64,000 nucleotides of DNA from Rhodobacteraceae bacterium S2214 (lineage in GTDB: Bacteria > Pseudomonadota > Alphaproteobacteria > Rhodobacterales > Rhodobacteraceae), in the NCBI GenBank assembly GCA_025141675.1, contig CP081161.1:2845001-2909000 (forward strand), written 5' to 3'. The translations under genes were made by a program, and so were the position numbers. The notes under the pieces are model-generated. The model had not been told where the DNA came from. It worked only from the letters and a program-made list of their open reading frames with translations, and ran no database searches. Below, piece by piece: positions 1-8,718 of this stretch (positions are counted from its first letter, which is position 1; each line of letters opens with the position of its first letter).

Positions 1-2617
1 CAGACAAGACAGTCAGCGGATCTTCTTTGGCATATGCGTTCAGGTCACCCAAGATAAGGGAGTTTGATGCCCCCTGCCCTGTCGGATCACTTGCCAACCA
101 GTCAGCCAGAATATCTGCGGCCTCTGCGCGTGTCGCATTGTTGTTGCCCTGACCGTCGCCTTGATCCTCGTCCGCAGCCAAACCCGACAACGACCCTTTT
201 GATTTCAGGTGATTCACAGACACCGTGATCGTTTCACCTGTGTCCAGATCTTCAAACGTTTGCGCGATGGCCGCACGGTTCAAATCACGCCCTGCGTTCA
301 GGGGATCAAGGAAATTGCGTCCGTCGAAGGTTTCCAAAATCGCCATGTCACCATTCAGGCCAACACTATCGACTTTATAGATCAGTCCGTTGGCAATCGC
401 ATCGCCCCCAACAAATTCCTGCCCCGGATCAACGAATGCATAGACCTCGTCGCCCAGTTCAGCATTCACACGATTAACAAGATCCTGAATTGCGAAGGTA
501 TCGCCTGCGAAATCATTTTCGATCTCGATCAGACCCAGTACATCGGCGTCCATTGCAACGATCGCATTGACCAACTTTTCGGCCTGACGTTCGAATTCTT
601 CGGGCGTGTCAGCACCGCGCGGATCAAGACCGATATCTGTCGTCACGCCAGATTCGTCGATCGTCGTGAAGTAGTTCAGCACGTTCAAGCTCGCGACCTT
701 AAAGTTTCCGCCCAGTTCTGCTGGGGTGTCGGGCCGTGTGTTGACCTCTGTGTAGTCGCCTTCGGCAGCATTGATGCGGAATTCGCTGAACGAATAGTTC
801 ACAACGCCGGTAATCGACGACACCGTATCACCCATGCGGAAGTTGTCGGACGAATCCAGAATGCCGTCGTTGCCATCAATGACCTTGATCTGATCAGGGT
901 TCTGGCCCGATTGGCCATCATCCAACACCAATGTCCGAGCGGCGACGTCTTTCAGATGCTGCGCGTAGCCTGCTGCATCCGGATCGTTCGCTTGGGAATA
1001 CTGAACAAGCCGACCATCTGAGGTGACGTTGTACTGACCAAAGCGATCAAGATTGAACATTTCCGAAATCGTCATGTCCTGCTGGATATTCACCAGCATG
1101 CCTTCGTAAGCCTCTAGGTTGGCGACAAGGTTGCCGTTTCCGTCATCCATGACGCTCGCGGTTGGGAATGTGACCTCTACGGCGTCTGGGACCACTTGAT
1201 CGACAGCAACGACAGAAATGTCAGTCGCTGAAATCTGGGTTTGACCGAAGAATTCGCTGACCGTACCGGTGATTTCGACAAGATCACCAATGTTCACATC
1301 AACATCCGGGTTCGATCCGTCGAAGATAAAGATACCTTCGGATGTCAGATCATTGAAGTCGTAGTCAACTTCTTCCTCTTGGATATAGAACCCGTTCATA
1401 TCGCCCTGAGTGCCCAGCAACCCGTCTTGGAAATCGGCGGTCACAATGGCGGATACAGTGACAGTTTGACCGACCAGCGCACTTTGATCATCCACACCAG
1501 CAACGGCCATGTCTTGCGTGCCGCCGCTGCCTTGAATCTCAGAAATCAAGGTAATGACTGCAGGTGGTGCAATGAAGTTAGACGCACCCGGCGTTGCAGC
1601 CTGTGCTGTGAAAACGCCACTGCCATCTGGATCACGCGCTAGAACTTCGGTATCTTTTGCGCCGTTCGCGTTTTCATCATATTGCACAGTCTGGCCAAGC
1701 GCCGTCAAAAGGCCCGTGTCATCAGCATCAGACGTGCCATAGACAATCGCATCAACCAGATTTTCAGTCGTCGCGGTTGCAGGTGGTGTGCCTGTGTAAA
1801 GCGCTGCCGCATCGGCCCCGTTCTGAATGCCGTTCGATGTGAAGGCGACCAAATCAACGTTCGGCACATCTTCAGAACCAATGACAAAGTATCCCTCAGC
1901 GTTCGTCGCCAAACCATCGAGTGAAATCGTATTGTAAGCAGCGTCGCCGTTCCCGTTAAACAGCACCAGCGACAGACCATCCAATGACGCGTTTCCAACG
2001 CCACCATCATAAATTTCGACAAACTCCGCGCTGTCGGTGCTTGTCTGATCGGAATCAATTTCATTGATGACAAATGTCGCAGTTGGTGTTGGCGGCGTCA
2101 CCGTATCGTACGACCCCGTGGCAAACCCAGTGGCGGCACTCGCGTTCGTCGTTTCTCCATCCCACGCATTGGGCCCTGAGAATGACCAGTTATTGATATC
2201 AAACGTTGGATTGGCAGCAGTGCCTGGATTGCGCGCGGCCCAGCCGTCAAGGTATTCCCAAGGGGTGCCATTTCCGTCGACATCCAATTCACCAAAGGTG
2301 TCGATGACCGTTCCGTTTTCAAACAACTCAATCGCATCATCGCCGTTGATTGCGGCAAAAAACGTTGTGTAGTCGGGCGCGAACCCCATGAAGCTTTCGA
2401 AACCTGGCACTTCGCTTGCGATATACAGATACGTGCCCGCAGCGGCCGCAACGGCGGGGAATGTGAATTCTTCGCCATCTGTTCCGCCACCATTGTTGGC
2501 AAAACCGATGCTATAGGCAGACAGATCAGCAATGTCGGCCGTTACATAAACCTCGACACCCTTCGGGAGTCCCCCACTGAGCGGGCCATCAAAAACACCT
2601 GTTAATACCATAGACAT
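1..2617 (-). CDS. ExeM/NucH-type extracellular endonuclease with lamin-tail domains (partial, C-terminus outside window)
   Basis: Probably a secreted nuclease degrading extracellular DNA. The frame is open to the window edge, giving 872 residues without a stop. The N-terminal ~300 residues look like two lamin-tail (LTD) beta-sandwich modules, the second starting near residue 185 with FVINEIDSD and EFVEIYDGG. A nuclease-associated OB-like segment follows (ISEIQGSG near residue 345). An endonuclease/exonuclease/phosphatase domain begins near residue 635 (FKVASLNVLNYF), with the family signatures ADVLGLIEIEND, NHLKSKG and GDLNAYAKEDPL. The start ATG has a GGGGAGA ribosome binding site. There is no N-terminal signal peptide, which together with the Ca-protein-like Asp/Gly/Asn-rich composition suggests type I secretion through a C-terminal signal that is not visible here. 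The substrate preference is inferred from the family. Confidence 0.85.
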   Translation of the reverse strand, partial: MSMVLTGVFDGPLSGGLPKGVEVYVTADIADLSAYSIGFANNGGGTDGEEFTFPAVAAAAGTYLYIASEVPGFESFMGFAPDYTTFFAAINGDDAIELFENGTVIDTFGELDVDGNGTPWEYLDGWAARNPGTAANPTFDINNWSFSGPNAWDGETTNASAATGFATGSYDTVTPPTPTATFVINEIDSDQTSTDSAEFVEIYDGGVGNASLDGLSLVLFNGNGDAAYNTISLDGLATNAEGYFVIGSEDVPNVDLVAFTSNGIQNGADAAALYTGTPPATATTENLVDAIVYGTSDADDTGLLTALGQTVQYDENANGAKDTEVLARDPDGSGVFTAQAATPGASNFIAPPAVITLISEIQGSGGTQDMAVAGVDDQSALVGQTVTVSAIVTADFQDGLLGTQGDMNGFYIQEEEVDYDFNDLTSEGIFIFDGSNPDVDVNIGDLVEITGTVSEFFGQTQISATDISVVAVDQVVPDAVEVTFPTASVMDDGNGNLVANLEAYEGMLVNIQQDMTISEMFNLDRFGQYNVTSDGRLVQYSQANDPDAAGYAQHLKDVAARTLVLDDGQSGQNPDQIKVIDGNDGILDSSDNFRMGDTVSSITGVVNYSFSEFRINAAEGDYTEVNTRPDTPAELGGNFKVASLNVLNYFTTIDESGVTTDIGLDPRGADTPEEFERQAEKLVNAIVAMDADVLGLIEIENDFAGDTFAIQDLVNRVNAELGDEVYAFVDPGQEFVGGDAIANGLIYKVDSVGLNGDMAILETFDGRNFLDPLNAGRDLNRAAIAQTFEDLDTGETITVSVNHLKSKGSLSGLAADEDQGDGQGNNNATRAEAADILADWLASDPTGQGASNSLILGDLNAYAKEDPLTVLS

Positions 2618-2638
2618 GTCGTTTCTCCCCAAAGATGT

Positions 2639-2660
2639 AGCGGTTAGAATTCAAACCGCT
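2639..2660 (-). promoter_or_regulatory. inverted repeat in the nuclease leader
   Basis: Seven-base perfect arms (AGCGGTT / AACCGCT) around an 8-base loop lie 22 bases upstream of the nuclease start, just before its ribosome binding site. It could be an operator or a leader hairpin. On the plus strand it is followed by four T, but no plus-strand gene ends here. Nothing else is recognisable in 2618-2871. Confidence 0.25.
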
Positions 2661-2871
2661 TTTCAATATGCAAAGTGGGAGATGTTCGTGACAACTGAAT
2701 GACAAAAACCATTCGAAGCAGCAAAAGCAGAACTGTCGCGTAGGTTTTTGATTTCGCGTTGCGCCCTCCCACAACACAGACATGCAACTGGAAGTGGTTA
2801 ACAAAAGCAACGTATTTTCATGGAAACGCCTAGAACCTAACGTCAACCTAGACCCAACTGCCCTACTTCGG

Positions 2872-3303
2872 TCAGTTCGTGCAAATTTTTGCCTCGGGAT
2901 CAAGTCGCACGTATTCCTCGGCGGTAATCCGATGGATTTCGGTAAAGGGAATGTGCTGCCATTCGTCGACAAATTTGCGCTGCACACCGTTGCGCAAGTA
3001 TTTGGTAATTTGCGGGTTTCCGACAAATCCAACGTTCACGTTCGCCCCGTGAAAGCCCAGCTTCAACCCCGGGGCAAGGCACGCATTCGATAGCGTCGTA
3101 AACATGAGGCAGGCCGAATTGCAGTACCCTTCTATCCGCACCGGACCACCCCAAAGTTTGAGGACAGCACGATCGGTTTCGGCACTGATCAATTGGCCGC
3201 CGCCATCATTGCGAATGGTATAGGTTCCCGTTGTCGGCAAAGGACGGCGATCATTGCACGCCGACAGCAACACAACGCTGAGCAATATCATTTTCTTGAG
3301 CAT
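2872..3303 (-). CDS. small lipoprotein with a ClpP-like (COG3904-type) SAC motif
   Basis: A 143-residue protein with a lipoprotein signal (MLKKMILLSVVLLSAC; lipidated Cys near residue 16), so it should be anchored in the envelope. The central segment GGPVRIEGYCNSACLMF followed by GLKLGFHGA resembles periplasmic ClpP/crotonase-like proteins, in which the Ser of SAC and the His of LGFH would be the nucleophile and base. The protein is shorter than usual members of that family and lacks the usual first core strand, so activity is uncertain. I chose ATG 3303 over TTG 3306 because the signal peptide begins there. It is monocistronic on the minus strand. The family assignment rests on motif memory only. 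Confidence 0.6.
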   Translation of the reverse strand: MLKKMILLSVVLLSACNDRRPLPTTGTYTIRNDGGGQLISAETDRAVLKLWGGPVRIEGYCNSACLMFTTLSNACLAPGLKLGFHGANVNVGFVGNPQITKYLRNGVQRKFVDEWQHIPFTEIHRITAEEYVRLDPEAKICTN

Positions 3304-3401
3304 CAAAAACCTATCGTAGCCGTTTGAACACCAACATGATCGGCCGCAGACAATTTGTCAGGGGGAAGTTTCGCGCACGCGCGGCGTCTCGCCAAACGCA
3401 A

Positions 3402-3428
3402 AACGCGGCCCTCGTTTGGGGCCGCGTT
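3402..3428 (-). terminator. intrinsic terminator of the acyl-CoA synthetase gene
   Basis: A 10-base perfect stem (AACGCGGCCC with GGGCCGCGTT) and 7-base loop lie 20 bases after the stop at 3449. On the minus strand the stem is followed by TTTTGCGTTTT. On the plus strand CCTTTTTCC follows, so it may work in both directions. Confidence 0.75.
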
Positions 3429-3448
3429 CCTTTTTCCTTAGTCGACGT

Positions 3449-5383
3449 TTATTCAGCCCAGGCCCAAGGGTTCGTAAATGATCCCAGCGCCTTAAGAACA
3501 TCTTCGTCTGTGACCGTACCAGTCTTCGCAAGCTGTGCTACCAAACCACGCTTCTTGTCTTCAACGACGCTATCAACTTTCGCTGCGACATCCGCTTTGG
3601 CCAACGCTTGGTTCAAGATACGTGTGATCGCCCGCTTCCGTAGGTCCGGTTTGAAGATTTTGCCAACGGCCGTTTTCGGCAGCTCATCCATGATTTCCAA
3701 ATGTTTTGGGTGCGCCGCACGTTCGTGGATGTGTTCGTTCGCGTAAGCCATCAGTTCTTCGGTTGTGATGGTTGCGCCATCGACCAGCTCAACAAAGGCA
3801 CATGGCACTTCACCGGCGTGGGCATCTGGTTGACCAATTGCGCCAGCAAATGCGACCGCTTCGTGACCTGCCAATGCTTCTTCGATTTCGGCCGGATCAA
3901 TGTTGTGACCGCCACGAATGATCAGATCCTTTGCGCGACCCGTGATCCACAGATAACCATCTTCATCAATACGCCCCAAATCGCCTGTGCGCAGGTATTG
4001 CACATTCTCATGGGCCGGATTTTCAGAACCCGGATAGAACAAGTCTTTGTTCTTGTCCGCCTCTGTGTAGGTTTTGCCATCGTAAACCCCCGGCGACGCA
4101 ACACAGATTTCGCCAATCTCATCAACACCACAGTCAAGCTGGGTCGCAACAGATACGATACGCACATCGGTGTACGGGAACGGCAGACCAATAGACCCGA
4201 CACGTTTTTCACCGTCAGGCGGGTTGATCGAAACCAGACATGTCGCTTCGGTCAGACCGTAACCTTCGCAAATCGATAATTCGCCGGGTTTGTCTTTGGT
4301 CGCGTCATTCACGACTTTTTCGAACCGCTTGTAAAGTTCGAGCGGCAACGGTGACGACCCGCAGAATGCAATCCGCAATGTCGAGATATCAGCGTCGCCA
4401 ACAGGGCGTTGCATCAACGCGGACAATGCCGTTGGCACGGTGATCATAAACGTCACTTTGTGGCGCTCGATCAGCTTCCAGAAGTTATCAAATACCCCGT
4501 CACCGCGGTAGCCTTGCGGAGTTGGGAAGACGACATGCGCCCCTGATCCCAACGACGCACCGAGCGACACGATAGCCGCAAACACGTGGAACATAGGAAG
4601 CGGGCAAATCTGCACGTCTTTTTCAGTGAACAACAAACGCGCGCCCAGCCATGCGTTGTAGACAATGCCGGAATAGCGGTGTTGGGCAACTTTTGGCATG
4701 CCCGTAGTACCGCCCGTATGAAAATAGGCCGCGACACGATCTTCGGTGCTATCGGCAAATGCCAATTCGCGCCCGTGCTTTGCCATTTCCTTACGGAAAT
4801 CAACAACTTTGGCGGAATGTTTGACTTCGAACTTTGGACGGATCCAAGGCACGATGAACTTTTTCAATCCGGTCAGGTAGCGCAGCAGGTCGACTTCAAC
4901 GACCGCTTTCACATTCGGCGCCATTGCGACAGCTTCTGCCGCTTTTTGGGCCACATCCGTTTTCGGGAATGCCTTGAGCGTCACAAGCACCTTCGCACCG
5001 GTTTCGCGCAAGATCGCCGCAATCTGTTCAGCCTCAAGCAGCGGGTTGATCGGGTTCACGATGCCCGCAACCTGCCCGCCAAGATATGTCAGAATTGTTT
5101 CGGATGTGTTTGGCAAAAGATATGCGACAACATCGGTTTCACCAACACCGAGATCACGGAACATGTTGGCGGATTGCGCGACTTGCGCCTGCAATTCGGA
5201 CCAAGACAGCGTCTCAGCCGGCGCACCGGGGTCCGAAAACATCTGGAATGTGACAGCAGGTCTATTGGGAAAAGCCGCTGCGGTCTTCGACAATTGACCG
5301 AACGTTGTGACAGGTAAATCCCTGTCTTCCCACGGCATTTCATCCACAATTGCATTGCGGTCTGCCATGTTTGCATAAGGCAT
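3449..5383 (-). CDS. acyl-CoA synthetase (AMP-forming)
   Basis: A 644-residue adenylate-forming ligase that activates a carboxylic acid, probably a fatty acid, to its CoA thioester in the cytoplasm. Visible motifs are the phosphate loop HTGGTTGMPKVA, YGLTEA, the hinge YLRTGDLGRIDEDG, GRAKDLIIRGGHNI and the catalytic-lysine tail KTAVGKIFKPDLR. The start ATG at 5383 has GGGAGGAAA eight bases upstream; about 80 codons of open frame further upstream lack such a site. The gene lies downstream of the ABC exporter gene on the same strand, with a 115-base gap. Chain-length specificity cannot be read from the sequence. Confidence 0.85.
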   Translation of the reverse strand: MPYANMADRNAIVDEMPWEDRDLPVTTFGQLSKTAAAFPNRPAVTFQMFSDPGAPAETLSWSELQAQVAQSANMFRDLGVGETDVVAYLLPNTSETILTYLGGQVAGIVNPINPLLEAEQIAAILRETGAKVLVTLKAFPKTDVAQKAAEAVAMAPNVKAVVEVDLLRYLTGLKKFIVPWIRPKFEVKHSAKVVDFRKEMAKHGRELAFADSTEDRVAAYFHTGGTTGMPKVAQHRYSGIVYNAWLGARLLFTEKDVQICPLPMFHVFAAIVSLGASLGSGAHVVFPTPQGYRGDGVFDNFWKLIERHKVTFMITVPTALSALMQRPVGDADISTLRIAFCGSSPLPLELYKRFEKVVNDATKDKPGELSICEGYGLTEATCLVSINPPDGEKRVGSIGLPFPYTDVRIVSVATQLDCGVDEIGEICVASPGVYDGKTYTEADKNKDLFYPGSENPAHENVQYLRTGDLGRIDEDGYLWITGRAKDLIIRGGHNIDPAEIEEALAGHEAVAFAGAIGQPDAHAGEVPCAFVELVDGATITTEELMAYANEHIHERAAHPKHLEIMDELPKTAVGKIFKPDLRKRAITRILNQALAKADVAAKVDSVVEDKKRGLVAQLAKTGTVTDEDVLKALGSFTNPWAWAE

Positions 5384-5498
5384 TCCAGGTTTCCTCCCGT
5401 TATTTTTTACCCATAGCTTATGACGCTGCGGGCCTCCCTGCCGTACAGGATGTGGTCTTTGTGGTTTTCGTGCAAGTCTAACGCGGCGTTGCGGGCAA

Positions 5499-7292
5499 TT
5501 ATTCCGCAACGGCACCCGCAGTAAATTGCAACCTTGCCAAGCGGGCATATAGCCCGTCTTGCGCAACCAATGCGTCATGTGTGCCTTCCGCGACGATCTT
5601 GCCTGCGTCGAACACAACAATACGATCCGCCTTTTTCACGGTGGCCAACCGATGCGCTACGATCAATGTCGTCCGTGTTCTGGCAAGATCATCAACAGCC
5701 GCCTGCACCGCCCGTTCGCTTTCCGCGTCCAAAGCCGACGTTGCTTCGTCCAACAACAAAATCGGCGCATCCCGCAGAATGGCGCGCGCAATTGCGATGC
5801 GTTGTTTTTGCCCACCTGACAACATGACACCACGTTCACCAACATAGCTGTCATAGCCATCCGGCAAATCAGTCAGGAAGTCATGCGCAGCGGCAGCTTT
5901 TGCTGCCATTTCGACTTCGTCGTCCGTCGCGGTCGGGCGGCCGAACCTGATATTCTCGCGGGCCGTATCCGCGAAGATCACCGGATCTTGCGGCACCAAC
6001 GCCATATGTTGGCGGAACGCAGCACGATCCATATTACGCAAGTCGACACCATTAATAGAAATGGCCCCTTCGGACGGATCATAAAACCGCTGGATCAGTT
6101 GGATGATCGTTGTCTTCCCCGCACCTGATGGCCCAACCAAGGCAACAGTTTCACCCGGTTTCACTGTCAGATTGATTCCATCAAGCGCGGACACTGTCGG
6201 ACGTCCTGGATAGCGGAAAATCACGTCGTCAAAGGTGATCGCGCCATTTTGTACATCAGGCACGGCAACCGCATTTTTGGGGTCCGCGACCGCGTCTTCA
6301 GCGCCAAGCAATTCAACCAAGCGTTCAGTCGCACCTGCTGCGCGCTGCAATTCGCTCCAGACTTCGGTCAGGGCGCCAACGGCCCCCGCGACCATGACGG
6401 CGTAGATCACAAACTGCACCAATTCGCCGACGGTCATCAGCCCTTCACGCACGTCGCGAGCCCCAATCCACAGGACACCAACAACGCCCGCAAAAATCAG
6501 GAAGATCACGATCATCGTCATCCACGCCCGCGTGCCGATGCGCTGCTTTGCAGACACAAAGCTTTTCTCGGTCATGTCATCGAAACGATTCCGACTGATC
6601 TTTTCGTGCGTGAACGCTTGGACAGCCTGCACCGACAAAAGCGCCTCTGACGCGTTACCGGAACTGGCGGCGATCCAATCTTGGTTTTCGCGGCTCAACT
6701 TGCGCAAGCGGCGGCCCAAAACAACAATCGGAATCACGATGGCAGGCACGATCAACAACACGAGGCCAGTCAATTTTGCTGACGTGATCATCAACAGCAC
6801 CAAACCGCCAAGCAAGATCAGCACGTTACGCAGTGCAACGGACACGGACGAACCGATCACGGAAAGAATCAATGTCGTGTCGGTGGTAATGCGGCTGAGC
6901 ACCTCGCCAGTCATGACTTTTTCGAAGAACGCAGGCGACATCCCGATCATACGGTCAAAGACGGCTTTGCGAATGTCAGCAACAACGCGTTCCCCTAAGC
7001 GGGTCACAAGATAGTACCGCATCGCAGTCCCGACAGCCAAAAGCGCTGCGATCAAAAGGGCCGCGCCGAAGTATTGGTCAAGAATGGAGGTCGCGGCACC
7101 TTCGAAATTATCGACCACGCGACGGACGGCCAAAGGTAGAATCAACGAAACCAAGGCCGTTGAGCTTAACGCGCCCAATGCGGCAAACATCATGGCCCGA
7201 TACGGTCTCATGAAAGGCCACAATTGACGCAATGCGCCGATTTCCTTGGATGACTTTCGTTCTTCGTCGCTTGGTGGTGGTGCGTCAGCCAT
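5499..7292 (-). CDS. ABC exporter, fused permease and ATPase (MsbA/HlyB-like half transporter)
   Basis: A 597-residue half transporter with an N-terminal six-helix membrane domain (about residues 25-310) and a C-terminal nucleotide-binding domain. ATPase motifs are all intact: Walker A GPSGAGKTT, Q-loop VPQDPVIF, signature LSGGQKQR, Walker B ILLLDEATSALD and H-loop IVAHRLATV. It should work as a homodimer exporting lipids, drugs or other hydrophobic compounds; the substrate is unknown. ATG 7292 (MADAPPPSDEE) is preferred to the GTG eight codons upstream because related proteins begin this way, though neither site has a strong ribosome binding sequence. Confidence 0.85.
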   Translation of the reverse strand: MADAPPPSDEERKSSKEIGALRQLWPFMRPYRAMMFAALGALSSTALVSLILPLAVRRVVDNFEGAATSILDQYFGAALLIAALLAVGTAMRYYLVTRLGERVVADIRKAVFDRMIGMSPAFFEKVMTGEVLSRITTDTTLILSVIGSSVSVALRNVLILLGGLVLLMITSAKLTGLVLLIVPAIVIPIVVLGRRLRKLSRENQDWIAASSGNASEALLSVQAVQAFTHEKISRNRFDDMTEKSFVSAKQRIGTRAWMTMIVIFLIFAGVVGVLWIGARDVREGLMTVGELVQFVIYAVMVAGAVGALTEVWSELQRAAGATERLVELLGAEDAVADPKNAVAVPDVQNGAITFDDVIFRYPGRPTVSALDGINLTVKPGETVALVGPSGAGKTTIIQLIQRFYDPSEGAISINGVDLRNMDRAAFRQHMALVPQDPVIFADTARENIRFGRPTATDDEVEMAAKAAAAHDFLTDLPDGYDSYVGERGVMLSGGQKQRIAIARAILRDAPILLLDEATSALDAESERAVQAAVDDLARTRTTLIVAHRLATVKKADRIVVFDAGKIVAEGTHDALVAQDGLYARLARLQFTAGAVAE

Positions 7293-7380
7293 CAATCTGT
7301 CCCGGCGTTGTTTCACCCGACATAATAGGAGGCTGTCCAGATCACAAGATGATCCAAATGAACTGTTAAATAAGGGAATT

Positions 7381-7454
7381 TGGAGCGGGCGACGGGAATC
7401 GAACCCGTATCATCAGCTTGGAAGGCTGAGGTCTTACCATTACACAACGCCCGC
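7381..7454 (-). tRNA. tRNA-Gly (TCC anticodon)
   Basis: The minus strand folds as a complete 74-nt tRNA with encoded CCA. The acceptor arm GCGGGCG pairs with CGCCCGC, the anticodon stem CAGC/GCTG flanks loop CTTCCAA (anticodon TCC), and the T arm ACGGG-TTCGATT-CCCGT is perfect. The anticodon reads GGA/GGG glycine codons. Confidence 0.96.
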
Positions 7455-7564
7455 GCGCTGTACCGCTCAGATAGGCCAAGGCAACGACAGCGTCAAGCCG
7501 TCTCAATGTTGCCTCATTCTTGCCTGATTTCACCGTCATATCTGGCCCGGATCGGGGGATTGTA

Positions 7565-7945
7565 ATGCTTAAAGGGATTCGCGCCATGACACGTCTGTCA
7601 ACATTGTTAAAAACCGCGGCACTTGCCAGCGTGACCGCGTTTGCGGGCACCGCAGCGCTTGCGCAGGACTTCACTGTCTATGTTTACGAAAAAGGGTATT
7701 TCCCGAACACCGTATACTCAGATGAAGCCACACGTATCAAATTCGTCAACAAAACAGGCTACACAGTAGGTGTCGACACCACTGGTGGTTCCATTCTGAT
7801 CAACGACATTGCTGTTGGCAACCATGCGTACCTCGACGTTTCCACAATTAATGGTCGGACGATCAAAACACCGTACCTGTTCGGTTCAGGGTACAAATCC
7901 GGCAACTACTTCAACATCGCGTCAGGCTCTGCACCTGATTCCTAA
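7565..7945 (+). CDS. small secreted protein, cupredoxin-like segment without copper ligands
   Basis: A 126-residue protein whose first ~30 residues form a Sec signal peptide ending in ALAQ, so it is probably periplasmic. The mature part begins DFTVYVYEKGYFPNTVY and continues with TRIKFVNKTGYTVGV, a pattern reminiscent of the first strands of cupredoxin-like domains. The usual His/Cys/Met copper ligands are absent. ATG 7565 is preceded by CGGGGGA; ATG 7586 seven codons later is an alternative. The stop overlaps the stop of the convergent yedK gene. I do not recognise a specific family. Confidence 0.6.
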   Translation: MLKGIRAMTRLSTLLKTAALASVTAFAGTAALAQDFTVYVYEKGYFPNTVYSDEATRIKFVNKTGYTVGVDTTGGSILINDIAVGNHAYLDVSTINGRTIKTPYLFGSGYKSGNYFNIASGSAPDS

Positions 7946-8604
7946 GCGATCGGATCCAGCAACGTCGCACCTGCTGCGCGGTTGCTGTTGACCTCAGTTC
8001 CAACACGATGAAACAAAAGCGCGTCCTCGGGCGCGCTTTTCATGATTTGGGACGCCCCTTTTCCCGCCTCACCCAACCAAAGCGGCCAGTCCTTTGCTGT
8101 AAGAATCACCGGGATTCGGTGGTGAATACGGGCCATCGCTTCGTTGGCGCGCGTCGTGACAATCGCGCAGGTCGAAATCACGGCCCCGTCCTGTTCCCAA
8201 TCCTGCCAGATACCAGCCATTACAAGCGGCTCTCCATCCTGACGCTGGATAAACCACGGCAATGGTTTGGCATCGCCGTCGCGATACCATTCATAGAAAC
8301 CGGTTACAGGAAGCAGACACCGCCTTTCGCGACATGCAGCCCGAAATGCAGGTTTTTCCGCAATCGTTTCTGCCCGTGCGTTGATCAATAGCGGGCCACC
8401 GTTCGGCTTTTTGTACCAATGTGGGATGAAGCCCCACCGCATCGGGCGCAGGCGGCGCACCCCATCGTCCGACGTAACGACAGGCACGTTGACGGTTGGA
8501 CAAACGTTGTAATTGGGTGTGTCCGGCAGGTCGTTTGCAGGCACCGCCCCAAACATTTCGACGACCGCCTCATGCGGCAAAGTAATCGCCATTCGCCCGC
8601 ACAT
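7942..8604 (-). CDS. yedK: SOS-response-associated DNA-protein crosslinking protein, YedK/HMCES family
   Basis: A 220-residue SRAP protein that in characterised members forms a covalent thiazolidine link between Cys2 and abasic sites in single-stranded DNA, shielding them from cleavage. The hallmark residues are present: MCGR at the N-terminus (Cys2 catalytic once Met is removed), NARAETIAEKPAFR, RCLLPVTGFYEW (conserved Glu) and a His in RIHHRIPVIL. The start is fixed by the need for Cys at position 2; 25 codons of upstream open frame are therefore excluded. The stop shares bases with that of the convergent secreted-protein gene. Confidence 0.93.
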   Translation of the reverse strand: MCGRMAITLPHEAVVEMFGAVPANDLPDTPNYNVCPTVNVPVVTSDDGVRRLRPMRWGFIPHWYKKPNGGPLLINARAETIAEKPAFRAACRERRCLLPVTGFYEWYRDGDAKPLPWFIQRQDGEPLVMAGIWQDWEQDGAVISTCAIVTTRANEAMARIHHRIPVILTAKDWPLWLGEAGKGASQIMKSAPEDALLFHRVGTEVNSNRAAGATLLDPIA

Positions 8605-8669
8605 GTAGCACCGCCCCCTTGTTTCGTTGGTCTTACTGTAACGTTCCCACAAGGGCCCGCCAAAAGAAA

Positions 8670-8697
8670 AGCGCGCCACAGTTGCCCGCGACGCGCT
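8670..8697 (-). terminator. probable terminator of the 5'-nucleotidase gene
   Basis: On the minus strand AGCGCG pairs with CGCGCT around a 16-base loop, which can extend partly, and TTTTCTTTT follows. It sits 22 bases past the stop at 8719. Confidence 0.5.
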
Positions 8698-8718
8698 AAG
8701 ATTACCAGAAAACTGGAT

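Noticed and set aside
209..1021. 270-codon plus-strand open frame
   Set aside because: Antisense to the nuclease gene, whose frame carries clear EEP nuclease motifs.
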